From NCBI RefSeq assembly GCF_020804225.1, contig NZ_WJBI01000016.1, forward strand, positions 62,081-126,080: a DNA stretch of 64,000 nucleotides, read 5' to 3'. Shown piece by piece: positions 54,666-64,000 of this stretch. The stretch's first letter is position 1; each line of letters opens with the position of its first letter. The translations under genes and the position numbers were made by a program. Source of the stretch: Methanosarcina sp. DH2 (GTDB taxonomy: Archaea > Halobacteriota > Methanosarcinia > Methanosarcinales > Methanosarcinaceae). The notes under the pieces are model-generated. The model did no database searches. It saw nothing but the letters and a program-made list of their open reading frames with translations, and was not told the DNA's origin.

Positions 54666-55307
54666 TTACTCCCCCTCGACCCCTTCATTCTTCTTTCCAG
54701 CATTATCCTTAAGCTCGTCAGCAATCGAAATGCAATTGGTAAGCCCGTATTTTTTCTTTGTAATTATGCCCCTTCTTTCCAGGTTCATAAGAACTCGGGA
54801 AACCTTGGCTTTGGAAAAATCAAGGGAATTCACGAGTTCATTCTGGAGAATTCTTCCCCCTTTTACTGCAATCAGTTCGATAGCTTTTCTTTCATCCCCT
54901 TCAAGAGCCCGCAAAAGAACATCCGTAGGATCAATCTTAGCCCTGACAGGCAGGAGTCCCTCACCAGGAGCATTTTCAGGAGAGACCTCGGATCTCCTCG
55001 CCAGAACCTCAAACCCCTTCTCAGGAACTTCTTCTGATACAAGACTGAGAGCTTTTACCTGCGCTGCAGAGCCCATTACGGAAAAAACAGGGTCCTGAAA
55101 CCCTGAGGACCGCAGGACCTGACCCAGAGACAGCCCTCCTATAAACCCGGAAAAAAGAAGAACATATGCTTCTTTTACTGTATACACATACGGAATATCC
55201 ACAACCTTGAATGTGTCCCCTTCAAGCTGGATCACCACCGGTGAGTCTTCAAGAAGCATGTCAATGGCTACAATGCTCGATAGGAGCAGGATGCCAACAG
55301 CCAGCAC
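54666..55307 (-). CDS. Membrane-anchored MarR/ArsR-like HTH regulator
   Basis: The 213-aa protein starts at a GTG (55307), with no upstream in-frame start before a TGA. It has an N-terminal membrane segment (LAVGILLLSSIVAIDMLL), a short extracytoplasmic stretch (QLEGDTFKVVDIPYVYTVKE), a second segment (AYVLLFSGFIGGLSLGQVL), a variable region, and a C-terminal winged helix (DERKAIELIAVKGGRILQNE, LDFSKAKVSRVLMNLERRGI, with the KAKVSRVLMNLERRG recognition helix). The N-terminus would sense the cell envelope and the C-terminus bind DNA. First gene of the three-gene unit. Confidence 0.75.
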   Translation of the reverse strand: MLAVGILLLSSIVAIDMLLEDSPVVIQLEGDTFKVVDIPYVYTVKEAYVLLFSGFIGGLSLGQVLRSSGFQDPVFSVMGSAAQVKALSLVSEEVPEKGFEVLARRSEVSPENAPGEGLLPVRAKIDPTDVLLRALEGDERKAIELIAVKGGRILQNELVNSLDFSKAKVSRVLMNLERRGIITKKKYGLTNCISIADELKDNAGKKNEGVEGE

Positions 55308-55627
55308 GAATCTTTTTCGTTCCTGGATCGTACTACCACCTCATTTACTACCTCCAGTATGTGCGAAACAAATGTTATATTTTTAGTTTGACCTGAACCC
55401 GAGACGTCTCAGAATTCCAAGACCACCGTCAGCAGATGACGAAAATTGTTTCGGGGTGGCATATCAAAAATCGGGAGGGGTCTGCCGGGCATAGGATGAA
55501 GAATAGGCTGGAAATGGGGCGAAGAATAGGCTGAAAAATGAAAGGGCAGATAAACAGGTTTGTTATAGACAGGTTAAAAAGAAAAAAAGAGAAAAACAAT
55601 TAGTCCTGAAAAATGTGATCAGTCCCA
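55308..55627. other. 320-bp gap, no gene seen
   Basis: Contains the likely promoter of the HTH regulator operon and a doubled gaagaataggctg motif near 55500-55535. Nothing else is recognised. Confidence 0.4.
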
Positions 55628-56380
55628 TCAGGTTTTCTTCAAAGTAAGCCTCATATCCACTGCAAGGGCTCCTTTTCCCTCTTCGAAGACCATCATGGGA
55701 TTAATCTCAAACTCCTCTATTTCCGGAAAATCGCAGACAAGCCTTGAAACCCTTAAAACGGTATCCACCAGAGCATCAATATCCGAAGGCTTTGCACCTC
55801 TGACTCCGGCAAGGATCGGGTAAGTTTTGATCCCTGTAACCATCCCCCTTGCCTCTTCTTCGTCCACAGGGGCGATTGCAAACTGTACATCTTTGAGGAT
55901 CTCTACATAAACTCCCCCAAGCCCGAACATTAACATGGGCCCAAAAGTAGGATCGCGGATCATCCCGATAATTACTTCTTTTCCGCCTGAGAGCATTTGT
56001 TGCAACTGGACACCTTCAAGGGATGCATCCGGCCTTTTTTCATGGACCTTTTCCATCATTTCTCGGTAGGCAGCCCTCACCTCACCCCCGTCTTGCAGGG
56101 AAAGCCTGATACCTCCCACATCGGATTTATGGGAAATCTGAAGAGAGACAACCTTCATCACCAGAGGGTAGCCGATCTCCTCTGCAACTCTAAAGGCTTC
56201 CTCTTCAGTTTTTGCAATGACAGTTTTCACTACAGGAATACCGTAAGCTTTCAGGATGCCAAAAGATTCAAGGCCCAGCGTGCGCCGTTCAGCCTCTCGT
56301 GCAACTCTGAGGATTTCATCTGCCAAAACACTATATGGACCAGATTCCGGAAGGGTGAGATCTACCTGCTTCATAATCAT
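55628..56380 (-). CDS. Acetyl/acyl-CoA synthetase (ADP-forming) beta-type ATP-grasp subunit
   Basis: The 250-aa protein has the ATP-grasp fold of the beta subunit of ADP-forming acyl-CoA synthetase: [40 protein letters not shown] (phosphohistidine-related ATP-binding), [20 protein letters not shown] and [20 protein letters not shown]. In archaea this enzyme makes ATP from acyl-CoA, or activates acetate. The alpha subunit is not in the window, so the partner is elsewhere. GAGGG precedes the ATG. It lies near ackA-pta, on the same strand, separated by an 880-base gap. Confidence 0.85.
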   Translation of the reverse strand: MIMKQVDLTLPESGPYSVLADEILRVAREAERRTLGLESFGILKAYGIPVVKTVIAKTEEEAFRVAEEIGYPLVMKVVSLQISHKSDVGGIRLSLQDGGEVRAAYREMMEKVHEKRPDASLEGVQLQQMLSGGKEVIIGMIRDPTFGPMLMFGLGGVYVEILKDVQFAIAPVDEEEARGMVTGIKTYPILAGVRGAKPSDIDALVDTVLRVSRLVCDFPEIEEFEINPMMVFEEGKGALAVDMRLTLKKT

Positions 56381-57040
56381 ATGATACCCTCAGGAAAGTT
56401 ATTCTTTAAGAGGAATAATTTCATTAATAAGTTATAAAATTGTGTGTTCCAATCCTGAGACTGAAAAATTTTTCCTTTTGTAAAAAGAAAATTGGTGACA
56501 CCTGTGAAAAATATCTCTACTGACCCCGAAAAAGCCATTTCAGATAACAAACAAAGGACACTCCGGGCTTGTCTGGCAGCTCATTGCAAGAGATATAAAA
56601 AGGCTTGAAAAGAGCACTCTAAAAAGAAATTAATTTCCAAAAAGAGCAAAAAAAATGTGAAAAAAGAGTACTTTCAGCAGTATTATTTCTATTTCGTCCT
56701 TTTATGTCAGGTTTCTTTTATGTGTCAACTCTTCTCACCTCTTTTTCAATGGAAAGACCCGTTCTCCCACGCCGAGCGTGACAAAAACGACATAATAAAG
56801 AGAATAAGGTTGCACTGTTCAGAAAGATTTGTAACTTAGCCCTTATGAGCGAATCTAACTGTTATAACCCATAGATTAGTCAGCTTGAAGAAGCAAAATT
56901 CACTGTAACCTATAAATCAGCTTCCTTGAGCAAAGCTCACTACTAAAAACCATAAAGTAGTCCTCTTGAGCGTAGCGAAAAGGACCTCATGCTGTTGCAC
57001 TTGCAGTACAACTCCCAGAAAATCTCCGATTTCCTGTGCT

Positions 57041-57210
57041 CCCGAAGCGAAACTCGGAAAGCGAAACTCGGGAAGCGAAACTCGGGAAGTAAAATCTGTG
57101 ATTTTATAAATCAGTCTGCTTGAACGAGCGAAGCGAGTGAAACAGACCTCGTGCTCCCGAAGCGAAACTCGGGAAGCGAAACTCGGGAAGCGAAACTCGG
57201 GAAGCGAAAA
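57041..57210. repeat. Tandem 14-bp repeats (gaagcgaaactcgg) in two blocks
   Basis: Block 57041-57090 and block 57155-57210 each contain head-to-tail copies; neighbouring units form CCCGA-agcgaaac-TCGGG hairpins. Between them lies a gcgaagcgag hairpin-like stretch. This is the main content of the 883-base gap 56381-57263 downstream of ackA. No gene is seen. A long A-rich tract (56440-56850) has no convincing frame. Confidence 0.8.
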
Positions 57211-57263
57211 TCTGCTGGAAAAAATAGAATAAAGGAGGTAAAGGAAAAAATTTACCTTTACCA

Positions 57264-58490
57264 TCAGACAGCTACTGAGCTGCGTAGCTTTACTTCTGTC
57301 TCACAGATTTCCTTTGTGTCCCTTGCAATGGTAAGTTCTTCATTGGTTGGGATGACAAGGACCCTGACTTTAGCATCTGGAGTGCTGATATCGATTTCCT
57401 GACCTCTGATTTTGTTCTTTTCCTCATCGATCTTTACGCCGATGCCATCAAGGCCGGAAAGAATTCTCTTTCTGATGCTTGCGCTGTTTTCTCCGATGCC
57501 TGCTGTGAAGACTATTGCATCTACACCATTGAGCACGGCTGAATATTCACCTATGACCTTCTTAATCTTATATGCGAAGACTTCAAGGGCAAGTTCGGCT
57601 CTCTGGTTGCCTTTGGAAGCTGCTTCATCAAGGTCTCTGAAGTCATTGCTAATCCCGGAAACTCCAAGCACGCCGGACTTCTTGTTCATTAAGGTATCGA
57701 CTTCTCTGGTTGTCAGACCTTCTTTTTCCATAATAAAAGGAACAACTGCAGGGTCAATGGAACCGCATCTGGTACCCATTGCAACCCCTTCGAGCGGGGT
57801 AAAGCCCATAGTCGTTTCAACGGATTTTCCGCCTTTAACAGCCGTAATGCTTGAACCGTTCCCGAGGTGGCAGGTGATGATCCTGGTTTCTTCTACGGGT
57901 TTTCCGAGCATGGCGACGGCCCTTCTGGCAACATACATATGAGAGGTGCCGTGGAAACCGTATTTCCTTATTCCATGTTTTTCGTACAGTGCGTATGGCA
58001 GAGCATACATGTAGGCATATGCCGGGATTGTCTGATGGAATGCTGTATCAAAGACAGCAACCATTGGGACGCCGGGCATGATCTCCTGACAGGCAGTAAT
58101 TCCCATCATGTTTGGAGGGTTGTGGAGAGGAGCCAGTTCAAAGCAGTCCGTGATTGCTTTTTCTACACCCGCGTCGATCAAAGCAGAGGTGGTAAACGTT
58201 TCCCCACCATGCACAACCCTGTGCCCGACTGCATTGATTTCGTTCATGCTTTTAATAACACCGAACTCAGGATCTGTCAGAGCCTTGACAACTTCCGCGA
58301 GGGCTGTCTTATGGGTAGGAAGGTCGGTCTGCTTTTCCAGCTTCTTGCCGTCAAATCTCTTCTGCGTGATGATCGAGTTGTCGATGCCTATCCTCTCGCA
58401 AAGCCCTATTGCAAGAGCGGATTCATTCGTCATATCAATTAATTGATATTTGAGAGACGAACTCCCTGCGTTTATAACCAGTACTTTCAT
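57264..58490 (-). CDS. ackA: Acetate kinase
   Basis: The 408-aa enzyme phosphorylates acetate with ATP, the first step of acetate use in methanogenesis. Signatures: [15 protein letters not shown] (signature 1), [29 protein letters not shown] (signature 2, GNG), [12 protein letters not shown] and [13 protein letters not shown]. The ATG at 58490 is chosen over an upstream in-frame start at 58508 because relatives begin [10 protein letters not shown]; its Shine-Dalgarno is weak. It follows pta by 105 bases in the same operon. Confidence 0.97.
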   Translation of the reverse strand: MKVLVINAGSSSLKYQLIDMTNESALAIGLCERIGIDNSIITQKRFDGKKLEKQTDLPTHKTALAEVVKALTDPEFGVIKSMNEINAVGHRVVHGGETFTTSALIDAGVEKAITDCFELAPLHNPPNMMGITACQEIMPGVPMVAVFDTAFHQTIPAYAYMYALPYALYEKHGIRKYGFHGTSHMYVARRAVAMLGKPVEETRIITCHLGNGSSITAVKGGKSVETTMGFTPLEGVAMGTRCGSIDPAVVPFIMEKEGLTTREVDTLMNKKSGVLGVSGISNDFRDLDEAASKGNQRAELALEVFAYKIKKVIGEYSAVLNGVDAIVFTAGIGENSASIRKRILSGLDGIGVKIDEEKNKIRGQEIDISTPDAKVRVLVIPTNEELTIARDTKEICETEVKLRSSVAV

Positions 58491-58595
58491 TTGTAAACCC
58501 CAGTTCAATCCATTGCTTTCCAGTTAAATTTAGAGTTTCCGGATAAAATACTACTATATATGAAAGTTAATAAAACGCTTCCTAAATGGTTTCGA

Positions 58596-59597
<1,002 letters not shown>

Positions 59598-59645
59598 TCA
59601 ACCAACCTCCTATATAATTAGAGTAATTTATGTTAGCTGGGTCTT

Positions 59646-59655
59646 GATATATAAA
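59646..59655 (-). promoter_or_regulatory. Likely TATA box of pta-ackA
   Basis: TTTATATATC on the minus strand. It stands about 50-60 bases before the pta start, leaving a leader of roughly 25 bases that contains AGGAGG. The spacer between pta and isf (258 bases) shows nothing else. Confidence 0.55.
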
Positions 59656-59855
59656 TTTACGTAAAAAGCATAGAGAAATATATAAAAATAAAAAATATAT
59701 ATTTCGAGTTACGAACATATATCATTATGCAAATATTTATCCCAATAATATATGAAGTATAATCAGATTTTTTACAACAAAGGCAAGGTAACTTAAAACA
59801 ATTATTACTGAATATAAATGATAGATTAATATAAAAGAATTCCGGAATGAGACGA

Positions 59856-60422
59856 ATGAAAATATTAGGAATTTCAGGCAGCCCGCGAAAGGGCCAGAAC
59901 TGTGAGAAGATGATTACAGTAGCTCTCGAAACTGCTAAAGAAAGGGGATTTGAAACAGATACGGTTTTTCTCTCTATCTCAAAGGTGGCTCCCTGCAAAG
60001 CTTGCGGAGCTTGCAGAGAAAAAGATTGCTGTGTTATAGAGGATGGAATGGAAGAAATTTATGAAAAAATGAGAGTAGCTGACGGTATAATTGTTGCAGC
60101 TCCTGTATATATGGGGAATTATCCTGCCCAGCTCAAAGCCCTTTTTGACAGAAGTGTCCTGCTACGCCGTAAAGACTTCGCACTTAAAAACAAAGTAGGA
60201 GCAGCTCTTTCAGTCGGAGGCTCAAGAAACGGAGGGCAGGAAAAGACCATTCAGTCCATCCATGATTGGATGCACATTCACGGAATGATTGTAGTTGGCG
60301 ATAATGCTCATTTCGGAGGAATTACCTGGAACCCGGCAGAAGAAGACGCCATAGGGATGCAGACAGTCTCCGAAACTGCAATTAAGCTCTGTGATGTTCT
60401 GGAACTTATCAAGAAAAAATAA
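59856..60422 (+). CDS. isf: Iron-sulfur flavoprotein Isf
   Basis: The 188-aa protein begins MKILGISGSPRKGQNCEKMI (flavodoxin-like FMN phosphate-binding loop) and has the compact 4Fe-4S ligand motif Cys47-x2-Cys50-x2-Cys53-x4-Cys58 (CKACGACREKDC). It ends VGDNAHFGGITWNP and is close to the characterised Isf of Methanosarcina thermophila. Isf accepts electrons from ferredoxin during acetate metabolism and reduces oxygen or peroxide in related roles. It faces away from pta, separated by 258 bases; both may use the same divergent region. The ATG at 59856 is chosen over 59847. Confidence 0.95.
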   Translation: MKILGISGSPRKGQNCEKMITVALETAKERGFETDTVFLSISKVAPCKACGACREKDCCVIEDGMEEIYEKMRVADGIIVAAPVYMGNYPAQLKALFDRSVLLRRKDFALKNKVGAALSVGGSRNGGQEKTIQSIHDWMHIHGMIVVGDNAHFGGITWNPAEEDAIGMQTVSETAIKLCDVLELIKKK

Positions 60423-60603
60423 AAAAATGTAAATAATAGTTAAAAGTTTACGCAAAAATAAAGGAATAAATGTCCGTTTCCTGAAAGTAGAATATTAGGG
60501 AGAACATGACATAATTCTATCGAAGGATACATTTAAATAAATGCTCGAAATCCTTTGAGCGGATAAAATATTTCATGCAGAATTAAAAATCTGAAATTAC
60601 TTT

Positions 60604-62421
60604 TTGCTCAATAAAAAGTTAAGCATAAAGTTCTTCAAGAGGCACGAGCATTTGGAAGTTGATCCAGAATCGAGATTCAGATTCCATAACATAAAAGAAT
60701 ATCCCAGGATAACGGAGTATATCTCCCGGTTTGATACTGAAGCTGCCAGGGTCAACTCAATTGCCATTATAATCGGGCTTTTGACAGGGCTCGTGATAGG
60801 AGTTTATGACCGCACTCTCCAGTACAGTAATACTCTTTTCGGAATGCAGCAAGGGTTCTCTTTACATGAGTTCCCACACTATTATGTAATATTCATGCCC
60901 GCCCTTGGAGGGCTACTGGTGGGATTAATTTCCCACTTTCTGATAAAAAAACAATACGGTGTTGAAGGGCTTATAGAAACCGTAACCCTCCGCGGAGCAA
61001 GGATTAAACTCAGGGATACTTTCCTGGAAGTCTTTACCTCAATAATCACTATCAGTTCGGGAGGTGCCCTGGGAAAGGAAGCGCCAGGAGTCCTTGCCGG
61101 AGCCGGAACAGGCGCTCTTGTGGGGAGAATCCTGAAGAGCCCTGAAAGACAGCTCCAGACTCTTCTCGGCTGCGGGGCTGCCGGCGGGATTGCAGCTGCG
61201 TTCAGCGCTCCGCTTGCAGGTGTGGTTTTTGTAGTAGAGGTGATTTACGGGGAACTTGAAACAAGGACTTTCATTCCGATAGTTATTTCCTCGGTCTTTG
61301 CAACCCTTGTCTCGAGCACACTTTTCGGAATAAAACCCATCCAGATCTCTCCCTATCAGCTGGTAAGCCCCTACAAGGAACTCGGGCTCTACCTTATCCT
61401 CGGCCTTCTTGCAGGAATCGTCTCTACAATCCTGATCCGGACGCTTTACTATACAAAAGACCTTTTTTCGGAAATCCCTCTCCATCCTGTCTTCAAACCT
61501 GCCCTGGGAGGGCTTGCAGTAGGAGTGATCGGACTTTTTTACCCCAGAGTCCTGGGGATGGGATATAATGTGATAATGGATGCCCTGAACAACCAGTTTA
61601 CCTTCAAACTCCTGCTGGCCCTGCTCTTCCTGAAGATCCTTGCCTTTTCCCTGAGCCTGGGATCGGGGGGATCGGGAGGAACGATTGTCCCCTCCCTCTT
61701 TACAGGCGCAATGTTAGGGGGAGCCTTCGGGACAGCCGCAAACCTGTTTTTCCCGGGGACAATAGCAGAGTCAGGGGCTTATGCCATGGTCGGTATGGGA
61801 GCAGTGTTTGCCGGGACTGCCAGGGCACCTCTTACTGGTATTCTTATCCTTTTCGAGATAACAAGAGACTACAGTCTCATCCTCCCCCTCATGTTTGCCT
61901 GTGTGCTGAGCAATGTGATGTCAAATGCCCTGTACCCGGAGTCCATTTTTACGGAAGGGCTCCGAAGGAAAGGATTTAAGATAAGGAAAGGTCGGGAAGT
62001 AGACATCATGGTCTCCATGCTCGTAAAAGATGCCATGGTAACACACGTCCAGACCGTTTCCGAAGAAAAAAATGTGGGGATCCTTATTGCCCTCATGCAG
62101 GCAAGCCGCCATGCAGGTTTTCCAGTCCTTGATTCAAAAGGCAAACTTTCCGGGATAGTGACACTCTCAGACCTCCGGAGCAAAGTAAAGTACGGCGAAG
62201 TCGACAAAAAGATAGGGGATATCGCTACCCACGATATCGAAGTAGCCTATCCCGACGAAACCCTTGAAGCCGTCCTCAAACGCCTTGGCTCAAAGCAAAT
62301 AGGCAGGCTCCCTGTCGTGGACCGCCTGGACAAAACAAAACTCCTCGGCCTCATCACACGGAGTGATATTGTAAACTCATATAACAAGAAAGTCGTAGAA
62401 AAAGTCAGGGACACATACTAA
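60604..62421 (+). CDS. ClC-type chloride channel/antiporter with CBS pair
   Basis: The 605-aa protein has the ClC pore: GGALGKEAPGVLAGAGTGAL (GKEGP-type filter motif), GCGAAGGIAAAFSAPLAGVV (GxFxP-like), GSGGSGGTIVPSLFTGAMLG and the gating Glu region. Residues ~470-600 carry two CBS motifs (MLVKDAMVTHVQTVSEEKNV; IATHDIEVAYPDETLEAVLK) that sense nucleotides. Transport of Cl- or F- across the membrane. The annotated start is a TTG at 60604; a TTG at 60652, preceded by AGAGG, is also possible and would remove 16 residues. Confidence 0.92.
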   Translation: MLNKKLSIKFFKRHEHLEVDPESRFRFHNIKEYPRITEYISRFDTEAARVNSIAIIIGLLTGLVIGVYDRTLQYSNTLFGMQQGFSLHEFPHYYVIFMPALGGLLVGLISHFLIKKQYGVEGLIETVTLRGARIKLRDTFLEVFTSIITISSGGALGKEAPGVLAGAGTGALVGRILKSPERQLQTLLGCGAAGGIAAAFSAPLAGVVFVVEVIYGELETRTFIPIVISSVFATLVSSTLFGIKPIQISPYQLVSPYKELGLYLILGLLAGIVSTILIRTLYYTKDLFSEIPLHPVFKPALGGLAVGVIGLFYPRVLGMGYNVIMDALNNQFTFKLLLALLFLKILAFSLSLGSGGSGGTIVPSLFTGAMLGGAFGTAANLFFPGTIAESGAYAMVGMGAVFAGTARAPLTGILILFEITRDYSLILPLMFACVLSNVMSNALYPESIFTEGLRRKGFKIRKGREVDIMVSMLVKDAMVTHVQTVSEEKNVGILIALMQASRHAGFPVLDSKGKLSGIVTLSDLRSKVKYGEVDKKIGDIATHDIEVAYPDETLEAVLKRLGSKQIGRLPVVDRLDKTKLLGLITRSDIVNSYNKKVVEKVRDTY

Positions 62422-62505
62422 AAGCAGTAAACTAAAAAAGGTCCCCCGACAAAAAGAATAGAAATGGAAAAGCGGGGATATTCTGTATAAAATCTGGGGG
62501 GCCTT

Positions 62506-64000
62506 ATGCAGGGAATTGAAGGAATTTCAATCGGGGAAGTAGAGGAGTACCTGAAAAACGTAATACTTGAAGATAGAGACGAAATATTTAACTTCTATAT
62601 CGAATTATCTGCCAGGGAAATTTTGCCAATTACACGCCGACTCTTCGAAGAAAATCTTTCCCTGACTCATGAATTCAAAATATCACAACTTGTAGAAAAA
62701 GAGAAACGCCTGATAATTTACGGAGAAGCAGGTTCTGGAAAGACAACTACTCTTAAGTGGTTGAATGCTGCATGTGCCAGGGAGTATCTCGAAGGAAAAA
62801 AGGAACATGTCCCTATTTATGTATCCCTTGATTCCTACGTTAAAGGTTCTTTTTATAATTACTTGAAAGCAAAAGCAAAGCAAAAAGGAGTTTCTGAACC
62901 TGATTTCAAGAAATTACTTGAAGGAAAAACCCTGCTGCTTTTAGATGGATTGGACCTGCTTACGTATTCTGATAATTTTTCCCCGCTTGAGGAGATTTCC
63001 AGCTTTATTTCCGAATATGAGGACTGTCGATATATTATTGCCTCAAGACATGGACCCTCTGGAAGCATAAAAAGTACATTTGCAGTTTGCGAGCTTGAAA
63101 AATTATCAGATGAAAAAATAAGGCTCTTTATAGAGAACTACGTCCCTAATAAGAGACAGGCAAAACTCTTGAAAACCAGACACCTGAATAAAACCAATTC
63201 GTATCCTCTTCTTCGAAACCCTTTTCTGCTTCAGCTCTGGACTAAGATTTCAATCACTCGAATAGAGATGGAAGGAAAGAAGAGACCTGATCAAGAGCTT
63301 ACTCCTTCTGGCTTTGATTGTATTCCTTCCAATAAGGCAGAACTTTATCTGGCTTTCATTTCAGATCTGTTTAGAAATTACAGGGTAAAAGAAGATTTCT
63401 TTAGATCTGAAGATGTGCTCTTTTTGAAAATAAGCGGTGATATAAAAAGCTCTGAAGAAATAAACTATGAAAACAGAAACTATGAAAACAGAAACTATGA
63501 AAACAGAAACTATGAAAACAGAAACTATGAAAACAGAAACTATGAAAACAGAAACTATGAAAAGTTACCTACTGAGAGAAAAGACTATGAAAAAGTGAAT
63601 GCAGGAAAAACAGGGATTGAAAATTTTCTAATGGACCTGGCATTCAAGCTCCAGTGCAGGAACAGGGTTTCATGTAAGTACAGATGTGCCCTTGAAGTAG
63701 CAGAAGAGTGTGCAAAACACAATGTACCCGGAAGAACCGAAGCTAAAAAAACACAGGCCAGAAAGCTTCTCAAGGTATGCTTCGGGATCGGGCTCCTGAC
63801 CAGAAACCGCTCTGAAGTAAGGTTTGGAATAAACCGATCTTTCCAGGAATACTTTGCGGCTTTAAAGCTGAAAGCATATCTTGAGAACGGCATGGATATC
63901 TCGGAAGCATTCAGGCATCCGAGATGGGAAAATGTGGTTATATTTACCTCGGAGATGGTCGAATCAGGAGAAAAATTGGTAGACTCCATAATTTCAAGCA
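62506..64000 (+). CDS. NACHT-type P-loop NTPase, C-terminal end beyond the window
   Basis: The frame opens at ATG 62506 (MQGIEGISIGEVEEYLKNVI), with GGGGGG upstream, and stays open to the right edge (498 codons). Residues 73-83 (GEAGSGKTTT) are Walker A; LLLLDGLD (Asp147) is Walker B; CRYIIASRHGPSGS fits the sensor region, and the helical segment (NPFLLQLWTKISITRIEMEG) fits NACHT-associated helices. A 15-bp repeat at 63463-63564 codes NYENR units (six copies). NACHT proteins are STAND switches, known in phage defence and in stress signalling; the C-terminal sensor part is not visible. Confidence 0.75.
   Translation, partial: MQGIEGISIGEVEEYLKNVILEDRDEIFNFYIELSAREILPITRRLFEENLSLTHEFKISQLVEKEKRLIIYGEAGSGKTTTLKWLNAACAREYLEGKKEHVPIYVSLDSYVKGSFYNYLKAKAKQKGVSEPDFKKLLEGKTLLLLDGLDLLTYSDNFSPLEEISSFISEYEDCRYIIASRHGPSGSIKSTFAVCELEKLSDEKIRLFIENYVPNKRQAKLLKTRHLNKTNSYPLLRNPFLLQLWTKISITRIEMEGKKRPDQELTPSGFDCIPSNKAELYLAFISDLFRNYRVKEDFFRSEDVLFLKISGDIKSSEEINYENRNYENRNYENRNYENRNYENRNYENRNYEKLPTERKDYEKVNAGKTGIENFLMDLAFKLQCRNRVSCKYRCALEVAEECAKHNVPGRTEAKKTQARKLLKVCFGIGLLTRNRSEVRFGINRSFQEYFAALKLKAYLENGMDISEAFRHPRWENVVIFTSEMVESGEKLVDSIISS
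63463..63564 (+). repeat. In-frame 15-bp minisatellite (aactatgaaaacaga), six full copies and one partial
   Basis: Each copy codes Asn-Tyr-Glu-Asn-Arg; copies start at 63463, 63478, 63493, 63508, 63523 and 63538, with a changed copy (aactatgaaaagtta) at 63553. The length is a multiple of three, so copy changes keep the reading frame. Confidence 0.9.

Noticed and set aside
57041..57210. CRISPR array
   Set aside because: Repeats of 14 bp are directly adjacent, without unique spacers of 30-40 bp, and no cas genes are nearby.

Overview
The window is from a methanogenic archaeon of the genus Methanosarcina or a very close relative. The evidence is archaeal RadA, class I CCA-adding enzyme, archaeal-type CoaD, two ADP-dependent sugar kinases, an S-layer protein built from the tandem S-layer duplication domain typical of Methanosarcina, a giant YVTN/PKD surface protein, and pta-ackA (acetate activation) with an Isf flavoprotein beside it. 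The DNA is AT-rich and genes are separated by long spacers that often contain short tandem repeats. The species cannot be fixed from the sequence alone.

Layout. 1-2200: decayed genes (methyltransferase end, GrpB), a 46-aa charged protein and a cupin. 2210-7219: giant surface protein, followed by a MITE-like element. 7.5-14.2 kb: membrane protein, transglutaminase-like protein, phosphoglycolate phosphatase, RadA, CoaD, small conserved protein, endonuclease IV-like TIM barrel and a MetE-like protein. 14.6-18.6 kb: DUF378 protein and the cobalt uptake operon cbiM-N-Q-O. 19.4-24.1 kb: DedA-type protein, S-layer-like protein, queuosine-precursor-transporter-like protein. 24.7-33.5 kb: CCA enzyme, 1112-aa HEAT protein, Ogg-type glycosylase and two tandem ADP-dependent kinases. 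33.9-36.6 kb: argC-CBS-argJ. 36.8-40.7 kb: pilin-like protein, deoxyribosyltransferase-like protein, small proteins and a GNAT enzyme. 40.9-43.6 kb: a type I restriction locus collapsed by deletion, then a broken 2H-phosphoesterase/metallophosphoesterase gene between diverged direct repeats. 43.9-44.9 kb: hsp20 with a CTAAC-N5-GTTAG operator and a long structured leader. 45.5-52.3 kb: MFS transporter, AMMECR1, Pgk, type-4 uracil-DNA glycosylase, second Hsp20-like protein, two ferredoxins and a broken Ca2+/cation exchanger. 52.3-55.3 kb: a three-gene envelope cassette (membrane-anchored HTH regulator, single-pass protein, HEAT lipoprotein). 55.6-60.4 kb: ADP-forming acyl-CoA synthetase beta-like subunit, ackA, pta and isf. 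60.6 kb to the end: ClC channel and a NACHT NTPase that runs off the edge.

Functional links: pta and ackA convert acetate to acetyl-CoA, Isf is a likely electron carrier for the same pathway, and the ATP-grasp protein may catalyse the ADP-forming alternative. CbiMNQO supplies cobalt for the corrinoids of methanogenesis. ADP-dependent kinases and Pgk belong to glycolysis/gluconeogenesis. RadA, Ogg, uracil-DNA glycosylase and perhaps the endonuclease IV-like protein serve DNA repair. Five loci are pseudogenes, and several genes carry in-frame short repeats, so the region shows both gene decay and repeat-driven change.
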